Under the pieces are notes generated by a model. That model was not told the DNA's origin, did not search any database, and saw only the letters and a list, made by a program, of their open reading frames with translations. DNA of 64,000 bases from Alphaproteobacteria bacterium SO-S41. GTDB lineage: Bacteria > Pseudomonadota > Alphaproteobacteria > Micropepsales > Micropepsaceae. Within the stretch, counting starts at the first letter, position 1. Every line of letters begins with the position of its first letter. This document shows positions 17,040 to 24,547 of the stretch, piece by piece. The stretch lies in contig AP024629.1 of NCBI GenBank assembly GCA_019670725.1, forward strand, positions 868,001 through 932,000. The letters are read 5' to 3'. Both the position numbers and the translations under genes were made by a program.

Positions 17040-17900
17040 ATGGCCCTTTCCAACCGACTGAAGGTCACGCCGCTGGCCGCCAATATCGGCGGCCTCGTCG
17101 AAGGCGTCGATCTTTCGCAGCAGCTGTCCGACGAAACCATCGCCGACATCCGCGGCGCGCTGCTGGACCGGCAGGTGCTGTTCTTCGAGAACCAGGACAT
17201 CACGCCGCGTCAGCATATCGATTTCGCCGCACGCTTCGGGGCGCTGCACACGCATCCGCTCTATCCGGCGATCGAGGGCATTCCGGAAATGATCGTCCTC
17301 GACAACCACAAGGACAACCCGACCGACAACGACAGCTGGCACACCGATGTGACTTTCATCGACACGCCGCCGCTGGGCTCGATCCTGAAGGCGGAGCTGC
17401 TGCCGCCCTTTGGCGGCGACACGCTGTGGTCGTCGATGACGGCCGCTTACAAGGCGCTCTCGCCGACGATGCAGAAGTTTCTGTCGGGGCTTACCGCCGT
17501 GCACGATTTCACGCGCTCGTTCCCCGAGGAGAGCAAGGTGTCGCAGAATGCGGGCGACAATACCTATGCCGAGGCGCGCAAGAAGCATCCGCCTTTGCTG
17601 CATCCGGTGATCCGCACGCATCCCGAAACCGGCGAGCCGTGCCTTTTCGTCAACAACGGCTACACGACGCGGATCAAGGGCATGCGCGGGCTGGAGAGCA
17701 AGGCGATCATCGATTTCCTGTTCCAGCATATCCAGAAGCCGGAATTCTGCGTGCGCTGGCGCTGGTCGCCGAACGCGATCGCGTTCTGGGACAATCGCTG
17801 CACGCAGCATTATGCGGTGAACGACTACCTGCCCAACCGCCGCGTGATGCACCGCGCGACCATTCTCGGCGACAAGCCGTTCTACCGAGCGGCAGCGTAG
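17040..17900 (+). CDS. TauD/TfdA family dioxygenase
   Basis: This Fe(II)/2-oxoglutarate dioxygenase has 286 residues, with the metal ligands His101 and Asp103 in WHTDVTF and distal His257 in CTQHYAVNDY. The start at 17040 is set by GGAGG at 17029-17033, six bases upstream; the ATG at 17034 directly abuts that site and is unlikely. It follows the siroheme genes by 28 bases, so it is probably part of the sulphur operon and could release sulphite from taurine or another sulphonate for CysI. TfdA-like aryloxyalkanoate activity cannot be excluded. Confidence 0.9.
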   Translation: MALSNRLKVTPLAANIGGLVEGVDLSQQLSDETIADIRGALLDRQVLFFENQDITPRQHIDFAARFGALHTHPLYPAIEGIPEMIVLDNHKDNPTDNDSWHTDVTFIDTPPLGSILKAELLPPFGGDTLWSSMTAAYKALSPTMQKFLSGLTAVHDFTRSFPEESKVSQNAGDNTYAEARKKHPPLLHPVIRTHPETGEPCLFVNNGYTTRIKGMRGLESKAIIDFLFQHIQKPEFCVRWRWSPNAIAFWDNRCTQHYAVNDYLPNRRVMHRATILGDKPFYRAAA

Positions 17901-17918
17901 TCTCAAGAGGTCCGAGCG

Positions 17919-18416
17919 GTGGTGGATCGAATTTTTCGCACACTCTTAGCAGCAGGTGCGGCGTTTGCGGCCTGCGCAGTGCATCCGGCCTCGGCCGCTT
18001 TGATCGACGGGATCGAATTTTGCGGTCGCGTCGAAGCTCTTAGCGGCCGTGAGGCGCTTTACCGCATAGAAAAGCAAACAGCTGGTCCAGACATTCTTTC
18101 CATAGTTCTCTGCAGGGTGGATCATGTCTGCGTTCCGACACTTTCGTTCGACGCAGACACAAACCTCGCCATTCAGTGGACCTCTGAAGACCGTCTCACG
18201 ATCAAGAGCACTACGCCGCCCGTCGCGTATCAACCGGAAGGTTTTCCGCCGCCGAAAACCAACCGGGTAGATCTTCAACTCGTCGATGCGGACACGTTTA
18301 CTGGCGCCGCCATCACAAATGCGTTCGACACGCCAGGCGGGGTTTTCGTCTACGGCCGGTCGGCGTGCCGACGCCCACCACCGCCCATACCGCCACCTGA
18401 CGCGCAGGACGACTGA
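17919..18416 (+). CDS. Exported protein of unknown function, atypical composition
   Basis: A GTG at 17919, eight bases after AGAGG, opens a 165-residue frame. The N-terminus is a signal peptide (FRTLLAAGAAFAACAVHPASA). The mature protein has four cysteines (EFCG, VLCR, HVCV and SACRR) and a proline-rich end (RRPPPPIPPP). No domain is recognised. The DNA is visibly less GC-rich than its neighbours and uses codons such as TTA, ATA and AGA that are rare around it, suggesting recent acquisition or weak selection. It stands between tauD and the MDR gene. Confidence 0.65.
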   Translation: MVDRIFRTLLAAGAAFAACAVHPASAALIDGIEFCGRVEALSGREALYRIEKQTAGPDILSIVLCRVDHVCVPTLSFDADTNLAIQWTSEDRLTIKSTTPPVAYQPEGFPPPKTNRVDLQLVDADTFTGAAITNAFDTPGGVFVYGRSACRRPPPPIPPPDAQDD

Positions 18417-18449
18417 GTAAGGGTCGAGATAAGTGAAAAGGATACGCCC

Positions 18450-19412
18450 ATGAAAGCCGCCGTCTATTACGAGAACGGGTCGCCGGATGTCCTGAAATAC
18501 GAGGACGTGCCGGACCCCGTGATGGGACCGGGCGATGTGCTGGTGCGCGTGGAGGCCGTTTCCATCGAGGGCGGCGATACGCTGAACCGTCTCGGCGGCG
18601 CGTTGGTCACGCGGCCGCATATCGTCGGCTACCAGGCGGGCGGTACGATCATCGACGCGGGCGATCAGGTGAAGGGGCTAAAGCGCGGGCAGCGCGTGGT
18701 GACCGTCAACGCGTTCGGCAGCCATGCGGAACTGCGCGTCGTGAATGCGCGCACGGCGTGGGCGATTCCCGACGGGCTGGATATCCAGGCGGCGTCCGCG
18801 ATCCCGGTGCCGTTCGGGACGGCGCATGAATGCCTGTTCGAGTTCGGCCGGCTGAAGGCGGGCGAGACGGTGCTGGTGCAGGCCGGCGCGAGCGCGGTCG
18901 GGCTGGCGGCCATTCAATTGGCGAAACAGGCGGGCGCGACGGTGATCGCGACGGCGTCAAGCGAGGTGCGGCTGGCGAAGCTGAAGGCCTATGGCCTCGA
19001 TCACGGCATCGACTACGCGAAGCAGGACGTTGCGCAGGAGATCATGAAAATCACCGACAACAAGGGCGTGAACCTCGTCGTCGATCCCGTCGGCGGAGCG
19101 ACGCTGCCCTCGTCGCTGGCCTCGCTCGGCTATCGCGGGCGCATCTCGCTGGTCGGGAATGCCGGGCGCGAGACGCAGAAGGTCGATGTCGGCAGCCTCA
19201 TGCCCGGCAACCGCTCGCTGACCGGCGTGTTCCTGGGTGCGGAAATCGCGACCGACCGGGTGCACGACAACATCCAGCGCCTGATCGGCGAGGTCGCGGC
19301 TGGCCGCCTGACGGCGCTGATCGACAAGACCTTCCCGCTCAGCGAAGCCGCCGCGGCGCATGCCTATATCGAAAGCCGCAAGGCGGTCGGGCGGGTGTTG
19401 CTCATTCCCTAG
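18450..19412 (+). CDS. Quinone oxidoreductase-like MDR protein
   Basis: This 320-residue zinc-independent medium-chain dehydrogenase/reductase has the GroES-like N-terminus (MKAAVYYENGSPDVLKYEDV) and a Rossmann segment with VQAGASAVGLAAIQLAKQAGATV. It has NAGRETQ downstream and the C-terminal GRVLLIP typical of Qor. No structural-zinc cysteines are seen. NADPH:quinone reduction is the family's common activity; the real substrate is not shown. Confidence 0.88.
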   Translation: MKAAVYYENGSPDVLKYEDVPDPVMGPGDVLVRVEAVSIEGGDTLNRLGGALVTRPHIVGYQAGGTIIDAGDQVKGLKRGQRVVTVNAFGSHAELRVVNARTAWAIPDGLDIQAASAIPVPFGTAHECLFEFGRLKAGETVLVQAGASAVGLAAIQLAKQAGATVIATASSEVRLAKLKAYGLDHGIDYAKQDVAQEIMKITDNKGVNLVVDPVGGATLPSSLASLGYRGRISLVGNAGRETQKVDVGSLMPGNRSLTGVFLGAEIATDRVHDNIQRLIGEVAAGRLTALIDKTFPLSEAAAAHAYIESRKAVGRVLLIP

Positions 19413-19453
19413 GATGGTGTCTCATCGCGCCAACAAACGAGTTGGGAAACGCG

Positions 19454-20332
19454 ATGGAAGAAACCCGCTTCGAGATCGAAGGCCGCGATGGCGCGTCCAT
19501 CGCCTGCTATCGCTGGCAGGGCGACGAGCCGCCGCGCGCGGTCGTGCAGGTGGCGCATGGCATGGGCGAACATGCGCTGCGTTACCCCGCGGCGCTGGAG
19601 CCGCTGACCCAGCAGGGCTTCGTGCTCTACGCCAACGACCATCGCGGTCACGGCCGCACCGCGCCCGATGCGGCGGCGCTCGGCGACTACGGGCCGGGCG
19701 GCTACGACATCGTGGTCGACGACATGGCGCGGCTGACCGATCGCGCGGCGGCCGACAATCCCGGCCTCCCCATCTTCTTCCTCGGCCATTCCATGGGTTC
19801 GATGCTGGGGCAGGGCTATCTCATCCACCATGCCGCGAAGCTGGCGGGCGCGGCGCTGTCGGGATCGGCGGCGATCGACCAGCTCGTGCAGATCGCCGCG
19901 CATCCCGAGGGGCTCGGCGCGCTCAATGCGCCGTTCGCGCCGGGACGTACGGGGTTCGAGTGGCTGAGCCGCGACGAGGCGGAGGTCGATCTCTATGTCG
20001 CCGACCCGCTGTGTGGTTTCGGGCTGACACCGGAGTCGATGATGTCGCTGTTCGGCCAGGCGCAACGTCTTGCAGAGCCTGAGACGCTGAAGCGCATTCC
20101 GGCGGGCTTTCCGGTCTACATCTTCGCAGGCGCGGAGGATCCGGTGAACGCCCGGGGCGCGTGGATCGCGCCGCTGATCGAGCGCTACACGGCGGCGGGG
20201 CTGGACGTCACAGCGCGGCTCTACGCCGGCGCGCGGCACGAGGTGCTGAACGAAACCAACCGCGCCGAGGTCGTTGGCGATCTCATCGACTGGCTGGAGA
20301 AAACGCTGTGGCGGGTGGAGGGCGCCCGCTAG
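19454..20332 (+). CDS. Alpha/beta hydrolase, monoacylglycerol-lipase-like
   Basis: This 292-residue hydrolase carries VAHGMGEHALRY, NDHRGHGRT and the nucleophile elbow GHSMGS, which together define the monoacylglycerol lipase/lysophospholipase (Hydrolase_4) family. A late GARHEVLNE supplies the catalytic histidine, and GAEDPVN the acid. The start at 19454 lies 41 bases after the MDR gene. It converges with the Nudix gene, sharing a CTAG in which both stop codons lie. Confidence 0.9.
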   Translation: MEETRFEIEGRDGASIACYRWQGDEPPRAVVQVAHGMGEHALRYPAALEPLTQQGFVLYANDHRGHGRTAPDAAALGDYGPGGYDIVVDDMARLTDRAAADNPGLPIFFLGHSMGSMLGQGYLIHHAAKLAGAALSGSAAIDQLVQIAAHPEGLGALNAPFAPGRTGFEWLSRDEAEVDLYVADPLCGFGLTPESMMSLFGQAQRLAEPETLKRIPAGFPVYIFAGAEDPVNARGAWIAPLIERYTAAGLDVTARLYAGARHEVLNETNRAEVVGDLIDWLEKTLWRVEGAR

Positions 20333-20952
20333 CGCCAGGCGAAGACGGGCTGTTCCAGCTCCGCAACGCGGGTGATGCGGCCGGCGAGGAGCTCGATGAA
20401 CTGGTAGATCAGCGCGGCGGTCGGCGCGTGGATGTTGCGCTCGGCGAAGTGCAGGCGGATCACCGGCCGGTCGCTTTCGGGAATGGTGATGAACTCCACC
20501 GCGCCGGGCTGGGAGAAGAGGCTAAGCGGAATGCGGTGAACGCTGGCGACCTCGTCGGGATTGGGCCGCAGCACCAGGTCCGCGCCGCCCCACACGATGA
20601 CCGGCGCGATCGCATAGCCGGAGCGCGAAGGATAATCGTCGAGCACGCCGAGAATGCGATCCGGCGCCAGCCTCACGCCCACTTCCTCGCCGAGTTCGCG
20701 CAAGGCGGCGATCTCCAGCGTCTCGCCCTCATCGCACCGCCCACCGGGCAACGCCCACTGTCCGGCATGGCCGCGCAAGGTCGCGGCGCGGCGGGTCAGC
20801 AGAAAGCCTGCCTCCACGCCGTCATCGGCAGGCACGACGACGATCGCGACGGCGGCGAGCTTCAGTGCGGAGACTGGTTCGACGTGGCGGGGGAAGTCAG
20901 CGCAGCGCGCGGTTATGTCGGCGCGCAGGGCTTCGGTGAAGGGAATGCTCAT
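20329..20952 (-). CDS. Nudix hydrolase (CoA pyrophosphatase-like)
   Basis: A 207-residue protein with a complete Nudix box at residues 71-93 (G71, E77, R85, E86, E89, E90, G92). The preceding RGHAGQWALPGGR and the later hydrophobic and acidic pattern resemble NudL/CoA-diphosphohydrolase relatives, which cleave the diphosphate in CoA or similar nucleotides. Substrate is inferred by resemblance only. Its stop codon overlaps that of the lipase gene. Confidence 0.88.
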   Translation of the reverse strand: MSIPFTEALRADITARCADFPRHVEPVSALKLAAVAIVVVPADDGVEAGFLLTRRAATLRGHAGQWALPGGRCDEGETLEIAALRELGEEVGVRLAPDRILGVLDDYPSRSGYAIAPVIVWGGADLVLRPNPDEVASVHRIPLSLFSQPGAVEFITIPESDRPVIRLHFAERNIHAPTAALIYQFIELLAGRITRVAELEQPVFAWR

Positions 20953-21015
20953 AGGGGTGGCATACGCCTGCGTATCGGGCAGGCCAAGATCGCAGCCACT
21001 CCGAATGTCCTTCCC

Positions 21016-21093
21016 GTCATGGCCGCCCTTGAGGCGGCCATCCAGGAAGTGACGCGGTGGTGCTGGATGGCCGAGTCAGGCCCGGCCATGACG
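21016..21093. repeat. Palindromic intergenic repeat (REP/BIME-like)
   Basis: The left arm reads GTCATGGCCGCCCTTGAGGC (then GGCCATCCA) and the right arm TGGATGGCCGAGTCAGGCCC (then GGCCATGAC). The left arm is nearly identical to that at 58388. It separates the Nudix gene from the serine hydrolase gene. Confidence 0.85.
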
Positions 21094-21113
21094 ATAGGGG
21101 GGAGTGGAAGAGG

Positions 21114-22199
21114 CTAAGGCCCGCTCGCCAGCGTCGTCGCCAGCGCGTTGACGCCCTTCACGACGGCCTTCATCGCCGGGCCGGGATCGGCGGGGCGGGC
21201 CATGGCGACGAAGACGCCGACATGGGCTTCGGGCACGATGGCGATGTAGCTCATAAAGCCGCCGATATTGCCGGTCTTCTCCAGCAGGCGGACGCCGACC
21301 TCGGTCTCCGGATCGGGCAGCAGCTCGATCCAGGCGAGGCCGATCGCGTTCGCCTTGCCGGCATGGTCGAGCCCGTCGACAGGGTTCAGCGCGTCGCGCG
21401 GGAAATAGATGCGGTGGCCGATCTGGCGCCGCGGATCGGCGGCATCGCCTGCGCGCAACTGGAACTGCATCCACCGCGCCATGTCGACAGCGGTCGAATA
21501 GACGCCGCCGGCGCCCGCCATGTCGGCCTGATCGGCGCAGGGTCGCGCGGGCACGCCGCCGCGGATCATGCGGCGGCATTGTTCGGTGTTCGGGCTGGCC
21601 GTCGTGTCAGACATTGCCAGCGGCGTTGTCGTGTAGCGCGCCAGCAGATCGGGATAGGGCGCGCCGCCCGCCGCGGCCAGCGCATCGCCGAGCAGATCGA
21701 AGGCGACATTGGAATAGGCGGCCGACAGGCCCGGCGCCTTCAGCTTCTTCTGCTTCTCCAGCCAGTCCCAACGCGGCCCCGACGCCTCGCGACCGAGCCC
21801 GCTGGTATGGGTCGCGAGATTGAGCAGGGTGATGGCCGTGCCCGATTTCGCAGTCGGGACAATCCGGTCCGGCGGCGCATGATCCTGCAGCGCATCCGCC
21901 AGCGTCACCTCGCCGTCGGCGGTCATCGCGGCCAGCACATCGGCGGTCAGGAGCTTCGACAGCGAGGCGAGCCGCACAAGCGAATGCTCGTTCGGCACCA
22001 CACCGCTGCCCGGTGCGGTCTCGCCATAGCCGGCGAGGAAAACCTCATTTCCTCTGACCACCGCGACAACCATGCCGGGCGGCTTGCCCGCCGCGAACAT
22101 CGCTTCGGTCGCCGTGCGGGCGGTGCCGGTGAGGTCGGCGGCGTTTGCCGTGAAGAAAGCGCCGACGAAGGCGCAGAGAAACGTGAATCGCGCTGTCAT
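21114..22199 (-). CDS. Exported serine hydrolase, class C beta-lactamase family
   Basis: A 361-residue precursor with a signal peptide (MTARFTFLCAFVGAFFTANA) supports the start at 22199; upstream frame extension runs through a repeat and is rejected. The penicillin-binding fold motifs are present: SxxK at Ser79-Lys82, YSN at 162-164 and KTG at 308-310. Family members include AmpC, AmpH, esterases and D-aminopeptidases; the overall sequence looks like the EstB/AmpH group rather than a clear AmpC. It probably acts in the periplasm on cell-wall peptides or esters. No AmpR-like gene is adjacent. Confidence 0.88.
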   Translation of the reverse strand: MTARFTFLCAFVGAFFTANAADLTGTARTATEAMFAAGKPPGMVVAVVRGNEVFLAGYGETAPGSGVVPNEHSLVRLASLSKLLTADVLAAMTADGEVTLADALQDHAPPDRIVPTAKSGTAITLLNLATHTSGLGREASGPRWDWLEKQKKLKAPGLSAAYSNVAFDLLGDALAAAGGAPYPDLLARYTTTPLAMSDTTASPNTEQCRRMIRGGVPARPCADQADMAGAGGVYSTAVDMARWMQFQLRAGDAADPRRQIGHRIYFPRDALNPVDGLDHAGKANAIGLAWIELLPDPETEVGVRLLEKTGNIGGFMSYIAIVPEAHVGVFVAMARPADPGPAMKAVVKGVNALATTLASGP

Positions 22200-22243
22200 G
22201 GACCGCGCGATTAGCACATTGCGGCGTGGACTCTCTATCCTTG

Positions 22244-22389
22244 CTCCCGCCCGCTTGCGGGGGAGACGGCCATTCCGATCGCGGAGCGAACGGGATGGCA
22301 GAGGGGGGCATGAAAGAGGGAGAGGCCGGTGCGCTGCATCCGTCCCCTCCACCGCTTCGCGGTCCTCCTCCCCCGTAAACGGGGGAGGA
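22244..22389. repeat. Intergenic palindromic repeat of a second family
   Basis: The left part CTCCCGCCCGCTTGCGGGGGAG and the right part CCTCCCCCGTAAACGGGGGAGG are each hairpins (CCCGC-TT-GCGGG and CTCCCCCGT-AA-ACGGGGGAG). Between them lies CACCGCTTCGCGGT. The sequence is unlike the GTCATGG family elsewhere in the window. It lies between the serine hydrolase and the 60-residue membrane protein genes. Confidence 0.6.
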
Positions 22390-22419
22390 TGAAAATATCA
22401 GCGCGCCGTGCGCCGGACG

Positions 22420-22602
22420 TCAGCCGCCCGTCTTGGTGATGCCCGGCTTGGTCGGATCGGCCGTGCCCGCCGCCAGCTTCTTTTTATTATTGCTGCGTAC
22501 GATGGCGGTGAGGACGAACAACACGGCAAAGAGCACGATCGCCGCGATGCCGGCATAGAGCGATATCTGCGTGAGAAGGTCGACGATGTCATCGAACGTC
22601 AT
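22420..22602 (-). CDS. Small single-pass membrane protein
   Basis: A 60-residue protein with one transmembrane helix (about residues 15-36, ISLYAGIAAIVLFAVLFVLT), an acidic N-terminus and a lysine-rich cytoplasmic-type tail (NNKKKL). An AAGGA site lies eight bases before the ATG. No family is recognised. It stands alone between a repeat element and the DEAD-box gene terminator, and could be a small envelope or stress protein. Confidence 0.65.
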   Translation of the reverse strand: MTFDDIVDLLTQISLYAGIAAIVLFAVLFVLTAIVRSNNKKKLAAGTADPTKPGITKTGG

Positions 22603-22708
22603 GAAAAGGTCCTTGTGACGAGGCTGGTAGCGATAGGCGTGGATACCGGCTTTGACCGCGGGCGGACTACTCTTTTCCGAACGAAGAATTCACGGCTGTC
22701 GCAAGAAA

Positions 22709-22738
22709 CAGCCCGCCACGCGGGTGCGTGACGGGCTG
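22709..22738 (-). terminator. Rho-independent terminator of the DEAD-box gene
   Basis: On the minus strand CAGCCCGTCACGC pairs with GCGTGGCGGGCTG (one G-T pair) around a four-base loop and is followed by TTTCTT. It lies 23 bases after the helicase stop codon. Confidence 0.8.
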
Positions 22739-22761
22739 GACCGTTCAAAATGTGACGTGCC

Positions 22762-24288
22762 TTATTCGGGCAGACGCACCGGGCGCATCATGGGCATGGC
22801 GTTGAGGTCGCCATTGGCGCGCGCGGCGCCGGCCGGGCGGTAGGGTTCGGTCGGCATCTGCGGACGATTACCGGCCGGGGCCTGGCCCGCGCGGTGGGGC
22901 TGACCGCCGCGACGATCGTCGTGACGGGCGCCCTGCGGCTTGCCGTGACCGTTACCGCCGGGTTTGCCCGACTTGGCGTGGGCGGGACGTCCGCCGCCGG
23001 GGCCTTTGCCCTGGGCGGGACGGTCGCCGTTCCCCTGCGGGCGCTGGCCGTTGCCGTGGCGCTGGCCGTTGCCGCCGCGTCCCGGCTGCTGGCGGCGCAT
23101 CTCGTGCGGCTTCAGCGTGACGCTTTCCGGCGCGACGAGATTGGCTGAATTGGCGACGATCTGCCCGCGGCGGTCGACGGCGTCGATCTTGATGCGGATC
23201 AGCCGTTCGATGTCGCGCAGATAGGCGCGCTCCTCGTTATCGCAGAACGAAATCGCGACGCCCGAAGCGCCGGCGCGCGCGGTGCGGCCGATGCGGTGGA
23301 CATAGGATTCCGGAATGTTCGGCAGGTGGTAGTTCACGACATGGCTGACGGCGTCGATGTCGATGCCGCGCGCCGCGATGTCGGTGGCGACCAGAACCTT
23401 GATCGCGCCCTTCTTGAATTCGGCGAGCGCGCGTTCGCGGTTCGACTGGCTCTTGTTGCCGTGAATGGCGGCCGAGGGAATGCCGTTCTGCTCAAGATAG
23501 CGCACGACCTTGTCCGCGCCGTGCTTGGTGCGGCTGAAGACGAGGCTGCGCGTCATTTCCGGGCTGCGCAGCGCTTCGACGAGCGCGGCATTCTTTTCGG
23601 CCGGGTTCATGAACTCGACGCGCTGGCGGATCAGTTCGACCGTCGTCGCGACGGGTGTCACCTGGACGCGCGTTGGATCGGTCAGCAATTCGCCGGCGAG
23701 CTTGCCGATTTCGGTCGGCATGGTGGCCGAGAAGAACAGGCTCTGACGCTTGCGCGGCAGGCGCGGAACGATCTTCCGGATGTCGGTGATGAAGCCCATG
23801 TCGAGCATCTGGTCGGCTTCGTCGAGCACGAAGATTTCCGTGTGGTCGAACTTCACATTGCCTTCGCGCAGATGGTCGAGCAGGCGGCCGGGCGTGGCGA
23901 CGAGAATGTCGACGCCGGCGCGCAGCGCCTTCATCTGCGGCTGGTGGCCGACGCCGCCGAAGACGACGGTGACGGAGAGATTCAGGTTCTTGCCATAGGT
24001 GCGGAAGCTCTCGGCGATCTGGGTCGCGAGTTCGCGCGTCGGCGAAAGGATCAGCGCGCGGCAGGTCATCGGCTTGCGGTTCGGAATGTTCGCGGCCAGG
24101 CGCTGCAGCATGGGCAGCGCGAAGGCGGCGGTCTTGCCGGTACCGGTCTGCGCGATGCCGAGCAGGTCCTTGCCGGCGAGCACATGCGGGATCGCCTGCG
24201 CCTGGATGGGGGTGGGGGTGGTGTAGCCTTCAGCGGCGAGCGCATCCAGCAAGGGGGCGCTGAGCTGAAGATCGGTAAAAGTCGTCAC
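22762..24288 (-). CDS. DEAD-box RNA helicase, RhlE type
   Basis: A 508-residue helicase with Q-motif ([11 protein letters not shown]), motif I AQTGTGKT (46-53), PTRELA, DEAD, SAT, and motif [12 protein letters not shown]. The last 130 residues are glycine-, arginine-, histidine- and proline-rich (many GNG and GKP repeats), as in RhlE and related RNA-annealing helicases. The GTG at 24288 is chosen because it begins the conserved [14 protein letters not shown] segment, with only a weak GAAAG purine tract ahead; an upstream 40-codon extension looks non-family. Likely roles are ribosome assembly or RNA decay. Confidence 0.93.
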   Translation of the reverse strand: MTTFTDLQLSAPLLDALAAEGYTTPTPIQAQAIPHVLAGKDLLGIAQTGTGKTAAFALPMLQRLAANIPNRKPMTCRALILSPTRELATQIAESFRTYGKNLNLSVTVVFGGVGHQPQMKALRAGVDILVATPGRLLDHLREGNVKFDHTEIFVLDEADQMLDMGFITDIRKIVPRLPRKRQSLFFSATMPTEIGKLAGELLTDPTRVQVTPVATTVELIRQRVEFMNPAEKNAALVEALRSPEMTRSLVFSRTKHGADKVVRYLEQNGIPSAAIHGNKSQSNRERALAEFKKGAIKVLVATDIAARGIDIDAVSHVVNYHLPNIPESYVHRIGRTARAGASGVAISFCDNEERAYLRDIERLIRIKIDAVDRRGQIVANSANLVAPESVTLKPHEMRRQQPGRGGNGQRHGNGQRPQGNGDRPAQGKGPGGGRPAHAKSGKPGGNGHGKPQGARHDDRRGGQPHRAGQAPAGNRPQMPTEPYRPAGAARANGDLNAMPMMRPVRLPE

Positions 24289-24547
24289 GTGGGCACTTTC
24301 ATATGCGTGCCGGCGCGCCCAAGCGAAAGCGCTGGGCGGAGCGGCGGGGGTGGCGAACGCCCCGCGTAAACTTGGGAGTTCAGGTGTTGGGATGGGCTGC
24401 CTCGGCACCGGCGCCAGTGCTCAAAACTTGAGCTAGGCGGCCTTTACGCGAGCATCGAGGCGCGAGGCCGGAATACCCGGCCATGCCGTCATATACGCCT
24501 TCGCAACTGCGAAAGCAAGGCGGTGCGGACATCTTTCCCAATTCCGG

